A stretch of DNA of 64,000 bases from Microbacterium sp. BH-3-3-3 (GCF_001792815.1 NZ_CP017674.1:62001-126000); one strand, 5' to 3'; numbered from the stretch's first letter, positions 41,715 to 51,000 are shown. Notes: generated from the sequence alone by a model not told the origin. Made by a program: numbers and translations.

Positions 41715-44281
41715 CAGTCCTCCTGGGGTGCGAACACGATGTCGGTGACCGTGGTGGTCTCGGCCCCGACGAAAGAGATGGTCTCGATGCGGCCCACGGC
41801 GCGCAGATCGCCCTCGGCCAGACGCAGGGCCTCGACGTTCGGACCCGAGACGGTGAGCGAGGTGACCGGCGTCTTCTGCGAAGCCTTGGCCTCGGTCTTG
41901 GCACGACGGATGCCGATGAGCGCGGCGCTGACGGCGGTGAGCACGGCGGGGTCGCCGTCGATGCCGAGCGGCTCCGGCCACGCGGCGGTGTGCACCGAAC
42001 CCTCTTCGAACCACGACCACGTCTCTTCGGCCGCGAACGACAGCACCGGGGCGAACAGGCGCACGAGCGCCGACAGGGCCGTGCGCAGCGCGAGCGCTGC
42101 CGACGCCTGACCCACGTCGGACTGGTCGTACGCGCGTTCCTTGACCAGCTCGAGGTAGTCGTCGCAGAACGTCCAGAAGAACGACTCGGTGATCTCCAGC
42201 GCCCGCGCGTGGTCGTACGCCTCGAAGGCGGCGGTGGCGTCTCGAATCACGGCATCCAGGGTCGCGAGCATCGACGCGTCGAGGTCGTGCGTGACCTCGG
42301 CGCCCTCGGGCACGGGGAAGGACAGCACGAACTTCGCCGCGTTCAGCAGCTTGATCGCCAGGCGCCGACCGATCTTCACCTGCGTCGGGTTCTGCGGGTC
42401 GAAGGCGGCATCGGTGCCCAGGCGGCTCGACGCCGACCAGTAGCGCACGGCGTCGGAGCCGTGCTGCTTCAGGATGTCGGCGGGAGTGACGACGTTGCCC
42501 TTCGACTTCGACATCTTCTTGCGGTCGGGGTCGACGATGAAGCCCGAGATCGCGGCATCCGACCAGGGGCTCCGGTCGTCTTCGAGGGCGCTGCGCAGCA
42601 TCGTCGAGAAGAGCCAGGTGCGGATGATGTCCTGACCCTGCGGTCGCAGGTCGAACGGTGCGACGAGGTTCCACAGCTCCTCGTCGCGCTGCCAGCCACC
42701 GGCCAGCTGCGGGGTGAGCGACGACGTCGCCCACGTGTCGAGGATGTCGAGCTCGGGGTCGAAGCCGCCGGCCACTCCACGCTGGTCCTCGGTGTACCCC
42801 GGGGGCACATCGACCGTCGGGTCGACCGGGAGGGCGGCGAGGTCGGGGGTCAGCACGCGCGCGTAGTCGCGCTCCCCGTTCTCATCCAGCGCGTACCAGA
42901 CGGGGATCGGCACCCCGAAGAAGCGCTGGCGCGAGACGAGCCAGTCGCCGGTGAGGCCGTTGGTCCAGTTCTCGAAGCGCACGCGCATGAAGTCGGGATG
43001 CCACGACATCTCGCGCCCCAGCGAGACGAGACGCTCGCGTAGCTCGGCATCCCGCGCTCCGTTGCGGATGTACCACTGGCGCGTCGAGACGATCTCGAGC
43101 GGGCGGTCGCCCTTCTCGAAGAACTTGACGGGGTGGGTGAAGGGCTTCGGGGCGCCCTCCATGGCGCCTGCCTCCTGCAGCAGCTCGACGATGCGCTTCT
43201 TGGCGCTGAAGACCGTCTTGCCGGCGAGTTCGCCGTACGCCGCCTTCGCGGCATCCGTCACGATCACGTCGGGGGCGTCGGCGACGATGCGTCCGTCCTT
43301 ACCGATGATCGTGCGGTTCGGCAGGTCGAGCTCTCGCCACCAGATGATGTCGGTCACGTCGCCGAAGGTGCAGATCATGGCGATGCCCGAGCCCTTGTCC
43401 TTCTGCGCGAGCGGGTGCGCGAGCACCGGCACCTCGACGTGGAAGAGCGGGGTGCGCACGGTCGTGCCGAAGAGGGGCTGGTAGCGCTCGTCGTCGGGGT
43501 TGGCCACGAGAGCGACGCACGCGGCGAGCAGCTCGGGGCGGGTGGTCTCGATGAACACGTCGCCGGAGCCGTCGGTCTTCGCGAAGCCCACGCGGTGGTA
43601 GGCGGCGGGCTGGTCGCGGTCTTCGAGCTCGGCCTGGGCGATGGCCGAGCGGAAATCGACGTCCCACAGGGTCGGCGCCATCGACTGATACGCCTCGCCG
43701 CGCTCGATGTTGCGCAGGAACGCCAGCTGGCTCGTGCGGATCGAGTCGTCGGAGATGGTGCGGTAGGTCTGCGTCCAGTCGACGCTGAGTCCCAGCTCGC
43801 GGAAGAGCTCTTCGAACTGCTTCTCATCCTCGATCGTGAGCTGCTCGCAGAGTTGGATGAAGTTGCGGCGGCTGATCGGCACCTGGTCGGCGGCCTTGCT
43901 GCTCTTGTTGTCGCCGCCGGCGAACGGCGGGGTGAAGTCGGCGTCGTAGGGGAGCGAGGGGTCGCAGCGCACGCCGTAGTAGTTCTGCACACGGCGCTCG
44001 GTGGGCAGGCCGTTGTCGTCCCAGCCCATCGGGTAGAACACGGTCTTGCCGCGCATGCGCTCGAAGCGCACCTTCACGTCGGTGTGCGTGAACGAGAACA
44101 CGTGGCCGATGTGCAGGCTCCCGGATGCCGTCGGCGGCGGGGTGTCGACCGAGTAGACGCCCTGCCGGCCGCTCTCGGCGGCGCGCAGGCGGTCGAAGAC
44201 GTATGTGCCGCGTTCTTTCCACGCGGCGTCCCACTTCTGCTCGAGGCCTTCCAGGGCGGGCTTGTCGGGAATCGTGGCCAT
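41714..44281 (-). CDS. valS: Valyl-tRNA synthetase
   Basis: Class I aminoacyl-tRNA synthetase charging tRNA-Val. The 855-residue protein has the HIGH motif as SGSLHIGHVFSFTHTD, the editing domain with TTRPELLAACVAL, and the KMSKS loop as RKKMSKSKGNVV, followed by the helical anticodon-binding domain. The C-terminal coiled coil of longer ValRS is missing, as in a shorter actinobacterial type. GAGGAG lies upstream of ATG 44281. No T-box precedes it. Confidence 0.96.
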   Translation of the reverse strand: MATIPDKPALEGLEQKWDAAWKERGTYVFDRLRAAESGRQGVYSVDTPPPTASGSLHIGHVFSFTHTDVKVRFERMRGKTVFYPMGWDDNGLPTERRVQNYYGVRCDPSLPYDADFTPPFAGGDNKSSKAADQVPISRRNFIQLCEQLTIEDEKQFEELFRELGLSVDWTQTYRTISDDSIRTSQLAFLRNIERGEAYQSMAPTLWDVDFRSAIAQAELEDRDQPAAYHRVGFAKTDGSGDVFIETTRPELLAACVALVANPDDERYQPLFGTTVRTPLFHVEVPVLAHPLAQKDKGSGIAMICTFGDVTDIIWWRELDLPNRTIIGKDGRIVADAPDVIVTDAAKAAYGELAGKTVFSAKKRIVELLQEAGAMEGAPKPFTHPVKFFEKGDRPLEIVSTRQWYIRNGARDAELRERLVSLGREMSWHPDFMRVRFENWTNGLTGDWLVSRQRFFGVPIPVWYALDENGERDYARVLTPDLAALPVDPTVDVPPGYTEDQRGVAGGFDPELDILDTWATSSLTPQLAGGWQRDEELWNLVAPFDLRPQGQDIIRTWLFSTMLRSALEDDRSPWSDAAISGFIVDPDRKKMSKSKGNVVTPADILKQHGSDAVRYWSASSRLGTDAAFDPQNPTQVKIGRRLAIKLLNAAKFVLSFPVPEGAEVTHDLDASMLATLDAVIRDATAAFEAYDHARALEITESFFWTFCDDYLELVKERAYDQSDVGQASAALALRTALSALVRLFAPVLSFAAEETWSWFEEGSVHTAAWPEPLGIDGDPAVLTAVSAALIGIRRAKTEAKASQKTPVTSLTVSGPNVEALRLAEGDLRAVGRIETISFVGAETTTVTDIVFAPQED

Positions 44282-44396
44282 GGGAGTACTCCTCGAGCGA
44301 TATGGGCGGCACTGTGTGAGCGTGCCTGAAGGGGGTGGCCTCCAGGATACCGGGGTCGGGGGTGGGCGCGTGGCGGGGCGTGCGGGCATGTCGGGG

Positions 44397-44475
44397 GCGC
44401 AAGGTCAGCGATCCGCGCATCCTCAGGCCGGTGCTGCGGATGCCGCTGAGGTTGCGCAGATTGCTGAGGTTGCGC
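44397..44475. repeat. Hairpin repeat family B, copy 1
   Basis: Two 30-nt arms (44397-44426 and 44446-44475) pair at about 25 of 30 positions. Each arm contains two copies of a 17-nt unit like GCTGAGGTTGCGCAGAT. Confidence 0.8.
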
Positions 44476-44524
44476 GCGATGTGGTCTTCGGCGCCGGGGT
44501 GCGGTGTGATGCTCGTGCGCATTG

Positions 44525-44590
44525 TCGGGGACCGGCGCAACGTCCGTCAGATCGGGTGGATGCCGCTGAGGTAGCGCCGATCGTTGAGCC
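44525..44590. repeat. Hairpin repeat family B, degenerate copy 2
   Basis: GGCGCAACGTCCGTCAG on the left and CGCTGAGGTAGCGCCGATCG on the right form an imperfect hairpin; the loop GGGTGGATGC resembles that of copy 1. Confidence 0.55.
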
Positions 44591-44697
44591 TGTGGCGGTC
44601 GTTGCCGTCGGGCTGCCTGTCCTCCCCAAGCGTCATCCCCTCCACATGTCGCTCGGCACGCGCCCCGGTGCCGCCGGGGTCGGGCATCATCGGCGGG

Positions 44698-45537
44698 ATG
44701 CGCCCTCCGCCCACCCTGCCCATCACCGATCGTGCGTCACAACTCGGCGGCGTGGTCCGCGCAACGAGCCTTCTCGAACAGGGGTACAGCAAACACCGGC
44801 TGGCTCGGGCGGTCGAGGAAGGGGCGCTCGTTCGGGTGCGGCGAAACTGGTTGGCGTTGCCCGGAGCCGATCCCCACCTCGTCGCAGCGGCCAGGACAGG
44901 AGTCGTCCTGTCGTGCATCACGGCGGCTGAACGCGCGAAGCTGTGGGTCGCCGAGCGACCCGGGACTCCGCACGTGGCCTACCCGGGATCGGGTCGGGTA
45001 CATGGGCCCACGGCCGTCGTGCACTGGCAGCGGCCGGTGGTGCCACGGCATCCGGACGTGCTGGAAGACGGTACCGAGAACGTGCTGATGACGGTCGCCG
45101 CGTGCCAGCCCTACGAAGTCGCTCGAGCCGTATGGGATTCGGCGCTGAACAATCGTCTCGTCGATGCGCAGACTCTGCGGCGCCTTCCCTGGACGGGAGC
45201 TGCTCGGCGCTTCGCCGCGGAGGCGACACCATGGGCCGACTCCGGGCTCGAGACGATCTTCGTCGTGCGCCTTCGTTGGCTGGACCTGCCGATCCGCGCG
45301 CAGATATGGATCGCCGGCCATCGGGTCGACGTGCTCATCGGCGAGCGGCTGGTCGTGCAGATCGACGGCGCGCACCATGTCGGCCCTCAGCGGACATCAG
45401 ACATCAGCCACGACGCTGAGCTCATGTTGATGGGGTATCACGTCATCCGGGTCGGGTACGCCCAGGTCATGCACCGCTGGGAAGAGGTGCAGGAACAGAT
45501 CATGCGGGCGGTTGCGCAGGGGCTGCACAGGGCGTGA
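44698..45537 (+). CDS. AbiEi-like winged-helix / DUF559 endonuclease-like protein
   Basis: A 279-residue protein of a common actinobacterial type. The N-terminal part (about 10-70) is a winged-helix region as in AbiEi antitoxins: ASQLGGVVRATSLLEQGYSK, RLARAVEEGALVRVRRNWLA. The C-terminal DUF559 domain (about 175-279) has a PD-(D/E)XK/Vsr-like core: DSGLETIFVVRLRWLDLP, HRVDVLIGERLVVQIDG and LMLMGYHVIRVGYAQVM. No toxin partner is adjacent. Hairpin repeats of family B lie on both sides. The ATG at 44698 is chosen for the family start; the ribosome binding site is weak. Confidence 0.82.
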   Translation: MRPPPTLPITDRASQLGGVVRATSLLEQGYSKHRLARAVEEGALVRVRRNWLALPGADPHLVAAARTGVVLSCITAAERAKLWVAERPGTPHVAYPGSGRVHGPTAVVHWQRPVVPRHPDVLEDGTENVLMTVAACQPYEVARAVWDSALNNRLVDAQTLRRLPWTGAARRFAAEATPWADSGLETIFVVRLRWLDLPIRAQIWIAGHRVDVLIGERLVVQIDGAHHVGPQRTSDISHDAELMLMGYHVIRVGYAQVMHRWEEVQEQIMRAVAQGLHRA

Positions 45538-45601
45538 TCCGCCGACATCGGTCGGCGAGGTCGCTCGTCCCCGCGGCCGGGTGCCGCCGCGGCGTCGGCA
45601 C

Positions 45602-45693
45602 CTGCGCAAGGTCGGCGATCTACCCGAGGTCAGCGCGCTCGAGCGGATGCCGCTGAGGATGCGTAGGTCACGGAGGATGCCGCTGGCGTCCAG
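45602..45693. repeat. Hairpin repeat family B, degenerate copy 3
   Basis: The left arm contains GCGATCTACCCGAGGTCAGCG in two pieces, the right arm CGCTGAGGATGCGTAGGTCA; about 20 of 33 positions pair. The loop reads CGCTCGAGCGGATGC. Confidence 0.6.
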
Positions 45694-45702
45694 GTGCGAG
45701 CT

Positions 45703-45781
45703 GCGCAACGTCAGCGATCTGCGCAACGTCAGCGCGCTCGGGCGTGCGCCGCTGACGATACGCAGATCACTGAGCATGCGC
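45703..45781. repeat. Hairpin repeat family B, copy 4
   Basis: Arms of 32 nt (45703-45734 and 45750-45781) pair at about 26 of 32 positions. The left arm holds two direct copies of GCGCAACGTCAGCG. Confidence 0.8.
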
Positions 45782-45859
45782 CTGTGCGCCGATCGATGCC
45801 CCACGCGGGCACGCGTTCGTGATGGCGCGAGCGACGGCCGGGGTTTTCGAACCCGGTCC

Positions 45860-45887
45860 AGGAAGCCGGGTAAGCTGGGGGCTTCCT
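45860..45887 (+). promoter_or_regulatory. -10 TAAGCT of the ABC operon inside an inverted repeat
   Basis: TAAGCT (45871-45876) is the likely -10. It lies between AGGAAGCC (45860-45867) and GGCTTCCT (45880-45887), an 8-bp perfect inverted repeat centred on the promoter, so the repeat may be an operator. Confidence 0.45.
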
Positions 45888-45909
45888 ACGAAACTTCCGA
45901 GGTCCTTCC

Positions 45910-47538
45910 ATGTCTTCTCTGCCGTCCCGCGGGCCGCTCTCCCGTCGCGTGCTGTCGGCGGTCGCCGTCGCCGCGGTCGCCGCCCTTTCCCTGTCGGCGT
46001 GCTCCGGCTCCGACCCGGGCGCCTCGGGCGACGGCGAGATCGTCTGGGCGATCGAGGGCGCGAACCTCTCGGCCGGGCACATGGACCCGCAGACGAGCCA
46101 GCTCGACGTGTCGGCCATGGTGCAGCGCGCGGTGCTCGATTCGCTCGTGTTCCAGGAGGCCGACGGTTCGTTCTCGCCGTGGCTCGCCGAGTCGTGGGAC
46201 GTCGAAGATGGCGGCGCGAGCTACCTCTTCCGCCTCCGCACCGACGTCACCTTCCACGACGGCACGCCCTTCGACGCGGCGGCCGTGAAGGCGAACTTCG
46301 ACCGCATCGTCGATCCCGACACGGCGTCGGCGCAGGCGGCATCCATGCTCGGCGGCGACCTGTACGCCGGCACCGACGTGGTCGACGAGCACACGGTGCG
46401 CGTGCGTTTCTCGCAGCCCTACGCCCCGTTCCTGCAGGCCGCGAGCACGGCGCTGCTCGGGTTCTACTCCCCGGCCGTGCTCGAGACGAAGGCCGACCAG
46501 CTCAAGGCCGGCGGCCCCGGCGTCACGGTCGGCACCGGCCCCTTCGAGCTCACCGAGTACACGCCCGATCAGGACATCGTGTACACCCGCAACGACGACT
46601 ACACGTGGGGCCCCGACGGGGGCGGCAAGGCCGCGTTCGAGACCCTGCGCGTCGACATCCTGCCCGAGGCCTCGGTGCGCGTCGGCGCGCTGTCGAGCGG
46701 CCAGGCCGACGTCGTGACCAACCTGCCCCCGAACCTCGTCAGCCAGGTCCCGGCCGACGACACCGTGGAGTCGATCGAGTACCCCGGCCTGCCCTACTCG
46801 CTGTTCCTCAACGAGAAGTACGGCGTCTTCGCCGACGAGAAGGTGCGCCAGGCCTTCACGCGGGCCATCGACGTCGACACCGCCGTGCAGGAGATCTTCT
46901 TCGGCCAGTACCCGCGCGCCTGGAGCATCCTCGGCTCCACGACCCCCGGCTACGACGCGAGCCTCGAGAACTCGTGGCCCTTCGACGCGGCAGCCGCGGG
47001 CGCCCTGCTCGACGAGGCCGGATGGACCGGACGGGATGCCGACGGCATCCGCACCAAGGACGGCCAGCGCCTCACGGCCCGCTGGATCGCCTGGACCCCC
47101 GTGCCCGACGACCGCGCCGCACTCGCCAACGCCGTGCAGAGCGACCTCAAGGCGGTCGGATTCGACCTGCAGCGCGAGGTGCTGGAGCCCGGTGCGTACA
47201 ACGAGCAGTACGGCCCGAAGACCTACGACGTCACCGACTGGGGCTTCTCGGGCGTCGACGCCGATCTGCTGCGCAGCCATCTCGCCACCGACGGCTTCCA
47301 GAACGCCTCGCAGGTGAGCGACCCCACCGTCGACGCGCTGCTCGCCGAGGGCGCGTCGACCACCGACCCCACCGCGCGCGCCGAGATCTACGCCCAGGTG
47401 CAGCAGTGGAACGCCCAGCACGCCGCGATCGTGCCCCTGTACAGCCCCGCGCTCATCAGCGCCGTCCGTCCCGACGTGACCGGCCTGACGTTCGACCTCT
47501 ACGGTCGGCCGCTGTTCGCCACGGCCGCCGTCGGCTGA
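45910..47538 (+). CDS. ABC transporter substrate-binding lipoprotein (peptide type)
   Basis: A 542-residue family 5 solute-binding protein. The lipobox LSAC follows a hydrophobic signal peptide (VLSAVAVAAVAALSLSAC), placing the modified Cys at about residue 31. Family signatures are LAESWDVEDGGASYLFRLR and VTFHDGTPFDAAAVKANFDR. It probably binds oligopeptides or nickel-like ligands for the permeases downstream; no specific ligand can be read. GAGG precedes the ATG. The first permease gene starts 14 nt after its stop. Confidence 0.92.
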   Translation: MSSLPSRGPLSRRVLSAVAVAAVAALSLSACSGSDPGASGDGEIVWAIEGANLSAGHMDPQTSQLDVSAMVQRAVLDSLVFQEADGSFSPWLAESWDVEDGGASYLFRLRTDVTFHDGTPFDAAAVKANFDRIVDPDTASAQAASMLGGDLYAGTDVVDEHTVRVRFSQPYAPFLQAASTALLGFYSPAVLETKADQLKAGGPGVTVGTGPFELTEYTPDQDIVYTRNDDYTWGPDGGGKAAFETLRVDILPEASVRVGALSSGQADVVTNLPPNLVSQVPADDTVESIEYPGLPYSLFLNEKYGVFADEKVRQAFTRAIDVDTAVQEIFFGQYPRAWSILGSTTPGYDASLENSWPFDAAAAGALLDEAGWTGRDADGIRTKDGQRLTARWIAWTPVPDDRAALANAVQSDLKAVGFDLQREVLEPGAYNEQYGPKTYDVTDWGFSGVDADLLRSHLATDGFQNASQVSDPTVDALLAEGASTTDPTARAEIYAQVQQWNAQHAAIVPLYSPALISAVRPDVTGLTFDLYGRPLFATAAVG

Positions 47539-47552
47539 GACTCGGACCCGGA

Positions 47553-48530
47553 ATGCCACGATCTCGCTCGCGCGCCCTGGTGAGGCGCATCGGCGGGATC
47601 GTGGCATCCGTCGTCGTGGTGCTGTGGGGGGCCGCGACGCTGGCGTTCGTGGCGTTCCGCATCATCCCCGGCGATCCGGTCGACGTCATGCTCGGCCCGC
47701 AGGCGCAGGTGAGCGACGCGGTGAAGGACGGGATCCGCAGCGAGCTGGGCCTCGACCGCCCGGTCTTCGAGCAGTACGGCGCCTTCCTCGGCCGGCTGCT
47801 GCGCGGCGACCTGGGGGAGTCGTACCAGTTGCGCCAGCCCGTGACCGAGGTGATCGGGCGTCAGCTCGGACCCACGCTGCAGCTCTCGGCCCTCGCACTC
47901 GTGATCGCGGTGCTGCTGGCCCTGGCCAGCGCCCTGCTCGTGCGCGGGCGGACGGGCCGCGCACTGGCATCCGGGATCGAACTCGTCGTGCTCTCCTCGC
48001 CGGTGTTCTGGACGGGACTCGTGCTGCTGTCGGTGTTCTCCTTCCAGCTGGGGTGGTTCCCGGTGTCGGGGGCGAGGGATGCCGCGGCCCTCGTGCTGCC
48101 CGCGGTGACCCTCGCGCTGCCGGTCGCCGCGCTGCTGTCGCAGGTGCTGCGTGACGGCGTGGAGTCGGCCGAACGGGAACCGTTCCTCACGACCGTCCGT
48201 GCCCGCGGGGCGACGCCGCTGCGCGAGAGCGTGCACCACACCCTGCGCCACGCGAGCGTCGGCGGCGTGACGCTCGCGGCCTACCTCGTCGGCTCGCTGC
48301 TGGGGGGTGCGGTGCTGGTCGAGACGGTGTTCGCGCGTCCCGGAATCGGCCGCGTGACCCTCACCGCGATCACCGATCGCGACCTGCCCGTCATCACGGG
48401 AGTCATCCTGCTGAGCGCCCTCGTCTTCGTCGTCGTGAACACGGTGGTCGACCTCGTCGTGCCCGTGCTCGACCCGAGGATGCGGCGGGCCGACGCCGCC
48501 CTGCGCGCCCGGGTGGGGGTTCCGGGGTGA
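47553..48530 (+). CDS. ABC transporter permease (DppB-like)
   Basis: A 325-residue inner membrane permease of the peptide/nickel class. The N-terminal helix and IIPGDPVDVMLGPQA segment are typical of DppB, with the EAA-type loop LRDGVESAEREPFLTTVRARGATPL coupling it to the ATPase. Six hydrophobic segments are visible. The next permease starts at GTG 48527, overlapping its stop (GTGA). Confidence 0.92.
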   Translation: MPRSRSRALVRRIGGIVASVVVVLWGAATLAFVAFRIIPGDPVDVMLGPQAQVSDAVKDGIRSELGLDRPVFEQYGAFLGRLLRGDLGESYQLRQPVTEVIGRQLGPTLQLSALALVIAVLLALASALLVRGRTGRALASGIELVVLSSPVFWTGLVLLSVFSFQLGWFPVSGARDAAALVLPAVTLALPVAALLSQVLRDGVESAEREPFLTTVRARGATPLRESVHHTLRHASVGGVTLAAYLVGSLLGGAVLVETVFARPGIGRVTLTAITDRDLPVITGVILLSALVFVVVNTVVDLVVPVLDPRMRRADAALRARVGVPG

Positions 48531-49336
48531 GGGGCCGCGTCGTGGCGCTGAGCACGGCGGGCGCCGTTCTCGCCGTCGTCGCCGTCGCCGCCTTCGCGCC
48601 GGGGCTGCTGGCCACTCACGACCCGCTGCTGACCGACGTGCGGGCGGCGCTCCAGCCGCCGAGCAGCGCCCACTGGTTCGGCACCGACCAGAGCGGACGC
48701 GACGTCTACTCGCGCGTGGTCTTCGGCGCGGGCCGCTCGGTGGGCATCGGACTGCTCGCGACGGGGCTCGCGCTGGTCGTGGGCGTGATCGTCGGGTCGC
48801 TGTCGGCGGTGGCTCCACGCCTGGTCGACGCCGCGGCGATGCGCGTCGTCGATGTGCTGCTGGCGTTCCCCGAGTTCCTCGTGGCGCTGCTGGTCGTCGC
48901 CGTTCTCGGTCCCGGCCCGGTCAACGTCGCGGTGGCCGTCACGATCGCCGCCGTCCCCGTGTACGTGCGCCTGGCGCGTGCGCAGACGCGCACCTCGGCC
49001 GCCGCCGAGCACGTCGAAGCGGCGCGCATCGTGGGGGTTCCGGCGGTCACCGTGCACGTGCGGCACGTGCTGCCGGGAGTGCTGGGCGCGGTGAGCGTGC
49101 TGGGCACCATCGGCATCGGCACGAGCATCCTCGCCGCCGCCGGCTTGAGCTTCCTGGGCCTCGGACCGACCGAACCGACACCGGAGTGGGGGCTCATGCT
49201 CTCGGCCGGGCGCAACCTGCTGCTGCAGGCGCCCTGGGTCGCCGTGTTCCCGGGCCTCGCGATCACCGCGACGGTGGTCAGCGTGAGCGTCGTCGGTCGT
49301 ATCCTGCGGGCGCGGGCCGAGGAGCGCGGCGTATGA
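48527..49336 (+). CDS. ABC transporter permease (DppC-like)
   Basis: A 269-residue permease with the DppC signature HWFGTDQSGRDVYSRVVFG near residue 48 and the EAA loop AEHVEAARIVGVPAVTVHVRHVLPG. It forms a heterodimer with the upstream permease. The start is the GTG overlapping the previous stop; the following ATPase gene overlaps its own stop (ATGA). Confidence 0.92.
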   Translation: MRGRVVALSTAGAVLAVVAVAAFAPGLLATHDPLLTDVRAALQPPSSAHWFGTDQSGRDVYSRVVFGAGRSVGIGLLATGLALVVGVIVGSLSAVAPRLVDAAAMRVVDVLLAFPEFLVALLVVAVLGPGPVNVAVAVTIAAVPVYVRLARAQTRTSAAAEHVEAARIVGVPAVTVHVRHVLPGVLGAVSVLGTIGIGTSILAAAGLSFLGLGPTEPTPEWGLMLSAGRNLLLQAPWVAVFPGLAITATVVSVSVVGRILRARAEERGV

Positions 49337-51000
49337 GCGGGCGAGAGGGGCGGGGCGTGAGGGCGGCGGGCGGGGGCGGCGCGGGCGGGAGCGGCGCGGG
49401 CGGCGGGAGCGGGGCGAGCGTGGGCAGCGCGGGCGGGGGCGCCGCGGGCGGCGTGCACGTGCGCGGGCTCCGCATCGCCGACGGTGACACTGAGCTCGTC
49501 CGCGGACTCGACCTCGACGTCGCGCCGGGGGAGTGCGTCGCGATCGTGGGGGAATCGGGCACGGGCAAGTCGCTGAGCGCCCGCGCACTGCTCGGACTGT
49601 TGCCGCGCACGCTGTCGTGGAGCGCCGACGCCCTGCGCATCGACGGCGTCGACGCGCGCGCCCTCGGCGAGCGGGCCTGGCGCAGGCTCCGGGGGCGACG
49701 CATCGCCCTCGTGTCGCAGGACGCCCTGGTCTCGCTCGACCCCTTGCGCCGGATCGGCGCCGAGGTTGCCGAGCCCCTGCGCATCCACGAACCCGCCGTG
49801 CGCGGCGACGCCCTGCGCGATCGGGTGCGCGCGGTGCTGGAACGCGTGGCCCTGCCCGAGCCCGAGCGTCGCGTGCGGCAGTACCCGCACGAGCTGTCGG
49901 GCGGCCTGCGCCAACGCGCGCTGCTCGCCTCGGCGCTGGCGGCGGGTCCCGGCATCCTGGTCGCCGACGAGCCCACGACGGCACTGGATGCCACCGTGCA
50001 GGCGCGCGTGCTCGATCAGGTGCGCGCGATCGCCGACAGCGGCGTGGCCGTGGTGTTCATCAGCCACGACCTCGCTGCCGTCCGCCGTGTGGCCGACCGG
50101 GTCATCGTGCTGCACGACGGACGCGCGATCGAGACGGGGACCACGGCCGAGGTGATGGCCGCCCCCCGAGACCCCCACACCCGGGCGCTGGTCGATGCCA
50201 CCCGGCACCCGCCGTTGCATCGCGCACCCCGCACCGACGCTCCGCTGGCCTCGGGCACCTCTCTGACGAAGCGGTTCGGCGACCGCGCGGCGGTCGACGA
50301 CGTCTCGTTCGCCGTGCGGCGCGGCCGCACGCTCGCCGTCGTCGGGGAGTCGGGCTCCGGCAAGACGACGCTCGCGCGCATGATCGTCGGCGTCACCGAA
50401 CCGGATGCCGGGAACCTGACCTTCGACGGCCGCCCGTGGTCGCCCCGCGCGGCGAGGGGCGCCGCCCGCCGTCGCGTGCAGCTCGTGCAGCAGAACCCCT
50501 GGGGCGCCCTCGACCCGCGCTGGAGCGTCGGACGCACGCTCGGCGAGGCGGTCGCCGCCGCGGGTGTGCCGCGGGCCGGCCGTCGGGCCGCGGTCGGCGA
50601 CCTGCTCGACGAGGTGGGGCTCGGCTCGGCGTTCGGCCGACGGCTTCCGGCCCAGCTGTCGGGCGGTCAGCGCCAGCGCGTCGCGATCGCTCGCGCCCTC
50701 GCCGCCGACCCCGACCTGCTCGTGCTCGACGAGCCGGTGTCGGCGCTCGACGCGACGGTGCGCGAGCGGATCCTCGAACGGTTGCTCGCCCTCCAGCGCG
50801 AGCGCGACCTCGCGATGGTGTTCATCACGCACGACCTCGACGTCGTGGCCTCGATCGCCGACGACGTCATCGTGATGAAGGACGGCCGCGTTGTGGACTC
50901 GGGCACCGTCTCGTGCGTGTTCGCCGATCCTCGGCATCCGTTCACGAGGGAGTTGCTCGCCGCGGCGGGCGTGGGTCCCGGCCCGTCCACCGCCGGGTGA
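49333..51000 (+). CDS. ABC transporter ATP-binding protein, two fused nucleotide-binding domains
   Basis: A 555-residue protein joining two DppD/DppF-like ATPases. NBD1 has GESGTGKS, LSGGLRQRALLASAL and ILVADEPTTALD; NBD2 has GESGSGKT, LSGGQRQRVAIARAL and LLVLDEPVSALD. Both carry the H-loop His (FISHDL, FITHDL). Residues 8-42 form a Gly/Ala/Ser-only linker (GGGGAGGSGAGGGSGAS) with no counterpart in the family. In most bacteria the two ATPases are separate. The ATG at 49333 overlaps the permease stop. The gene ends 68 bp before the first array hairpin. Confidence 0.93.
   Translation: MSGREGRGVRAAGGGGAGGSGAGGGSGASVGSAGGGAAGGVHVRGLRIADGDTELVRGLDLDVAPGECVAIVGESGTGKSLSARALLGLLPRTLSWSADALRIDGVDARALGERAWRRLRGRRIALVSQDALVSLDPLRRIGAEVAEPLRIHEPAVRGDALRDRVRAVLERVALPEPERRVRQYPHELSGGLRQRALLASALAAGPGILVADEPTTALDATVQARVLDQVRAIADSGVAVVFISHDLAAVRRVADRVIVLHDGRAIETGTTAEVMAAPRDPHTRALVDATRHPPLHRAPRTDAPLASGTSLTKRFGDRAAVDDVSFAVRRGRTLAVVGESGSGKTTLARMIVGVTEPDAGNLTFDGRPWSPRAARGAARRRVQLVQQNPWGALDPRWSVGRTLGEAVAAAGVPRAGRRAAVGDLLDEVGLGSAFGRRLPAQLSGGQRQRVAIARALAADPDLLVLDEPVSALDATVRERILERLLALQRERDLAMVFITHDLDVVASIADDVIVMKDGRVVDSGTVSCVFADPRHPFTRELLAAAGVGPGPSTAG

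Larger units (their letters stand above)
44282..44697. other. Intergenic region with family B hairpins
   Basis: There is no gene in 416 bp. It holds one clear family B hairpin (44397-44475) and a degenerate one (about 44525-44590). The valS promoter must lie at its left end. Confidence 0.75.
45538..45909. other. Intergenic region with family B hairpins and ABC operon promoter
   Basis: There is no gene in 372 bp. It holds two family B hairpins (about 45602-45693 and 45703-45781) and, at the right end, the promoter of the peptide ABC operon. Confidence 0.75.

Noticed and set aside
45841-45860. tRNA T-arm-like GGGTTTTCGAACCC
   Set aside because: No acceptor, D or anticodon arm can be built around it; it is a small chance hairpin before the ABC operon promoter.
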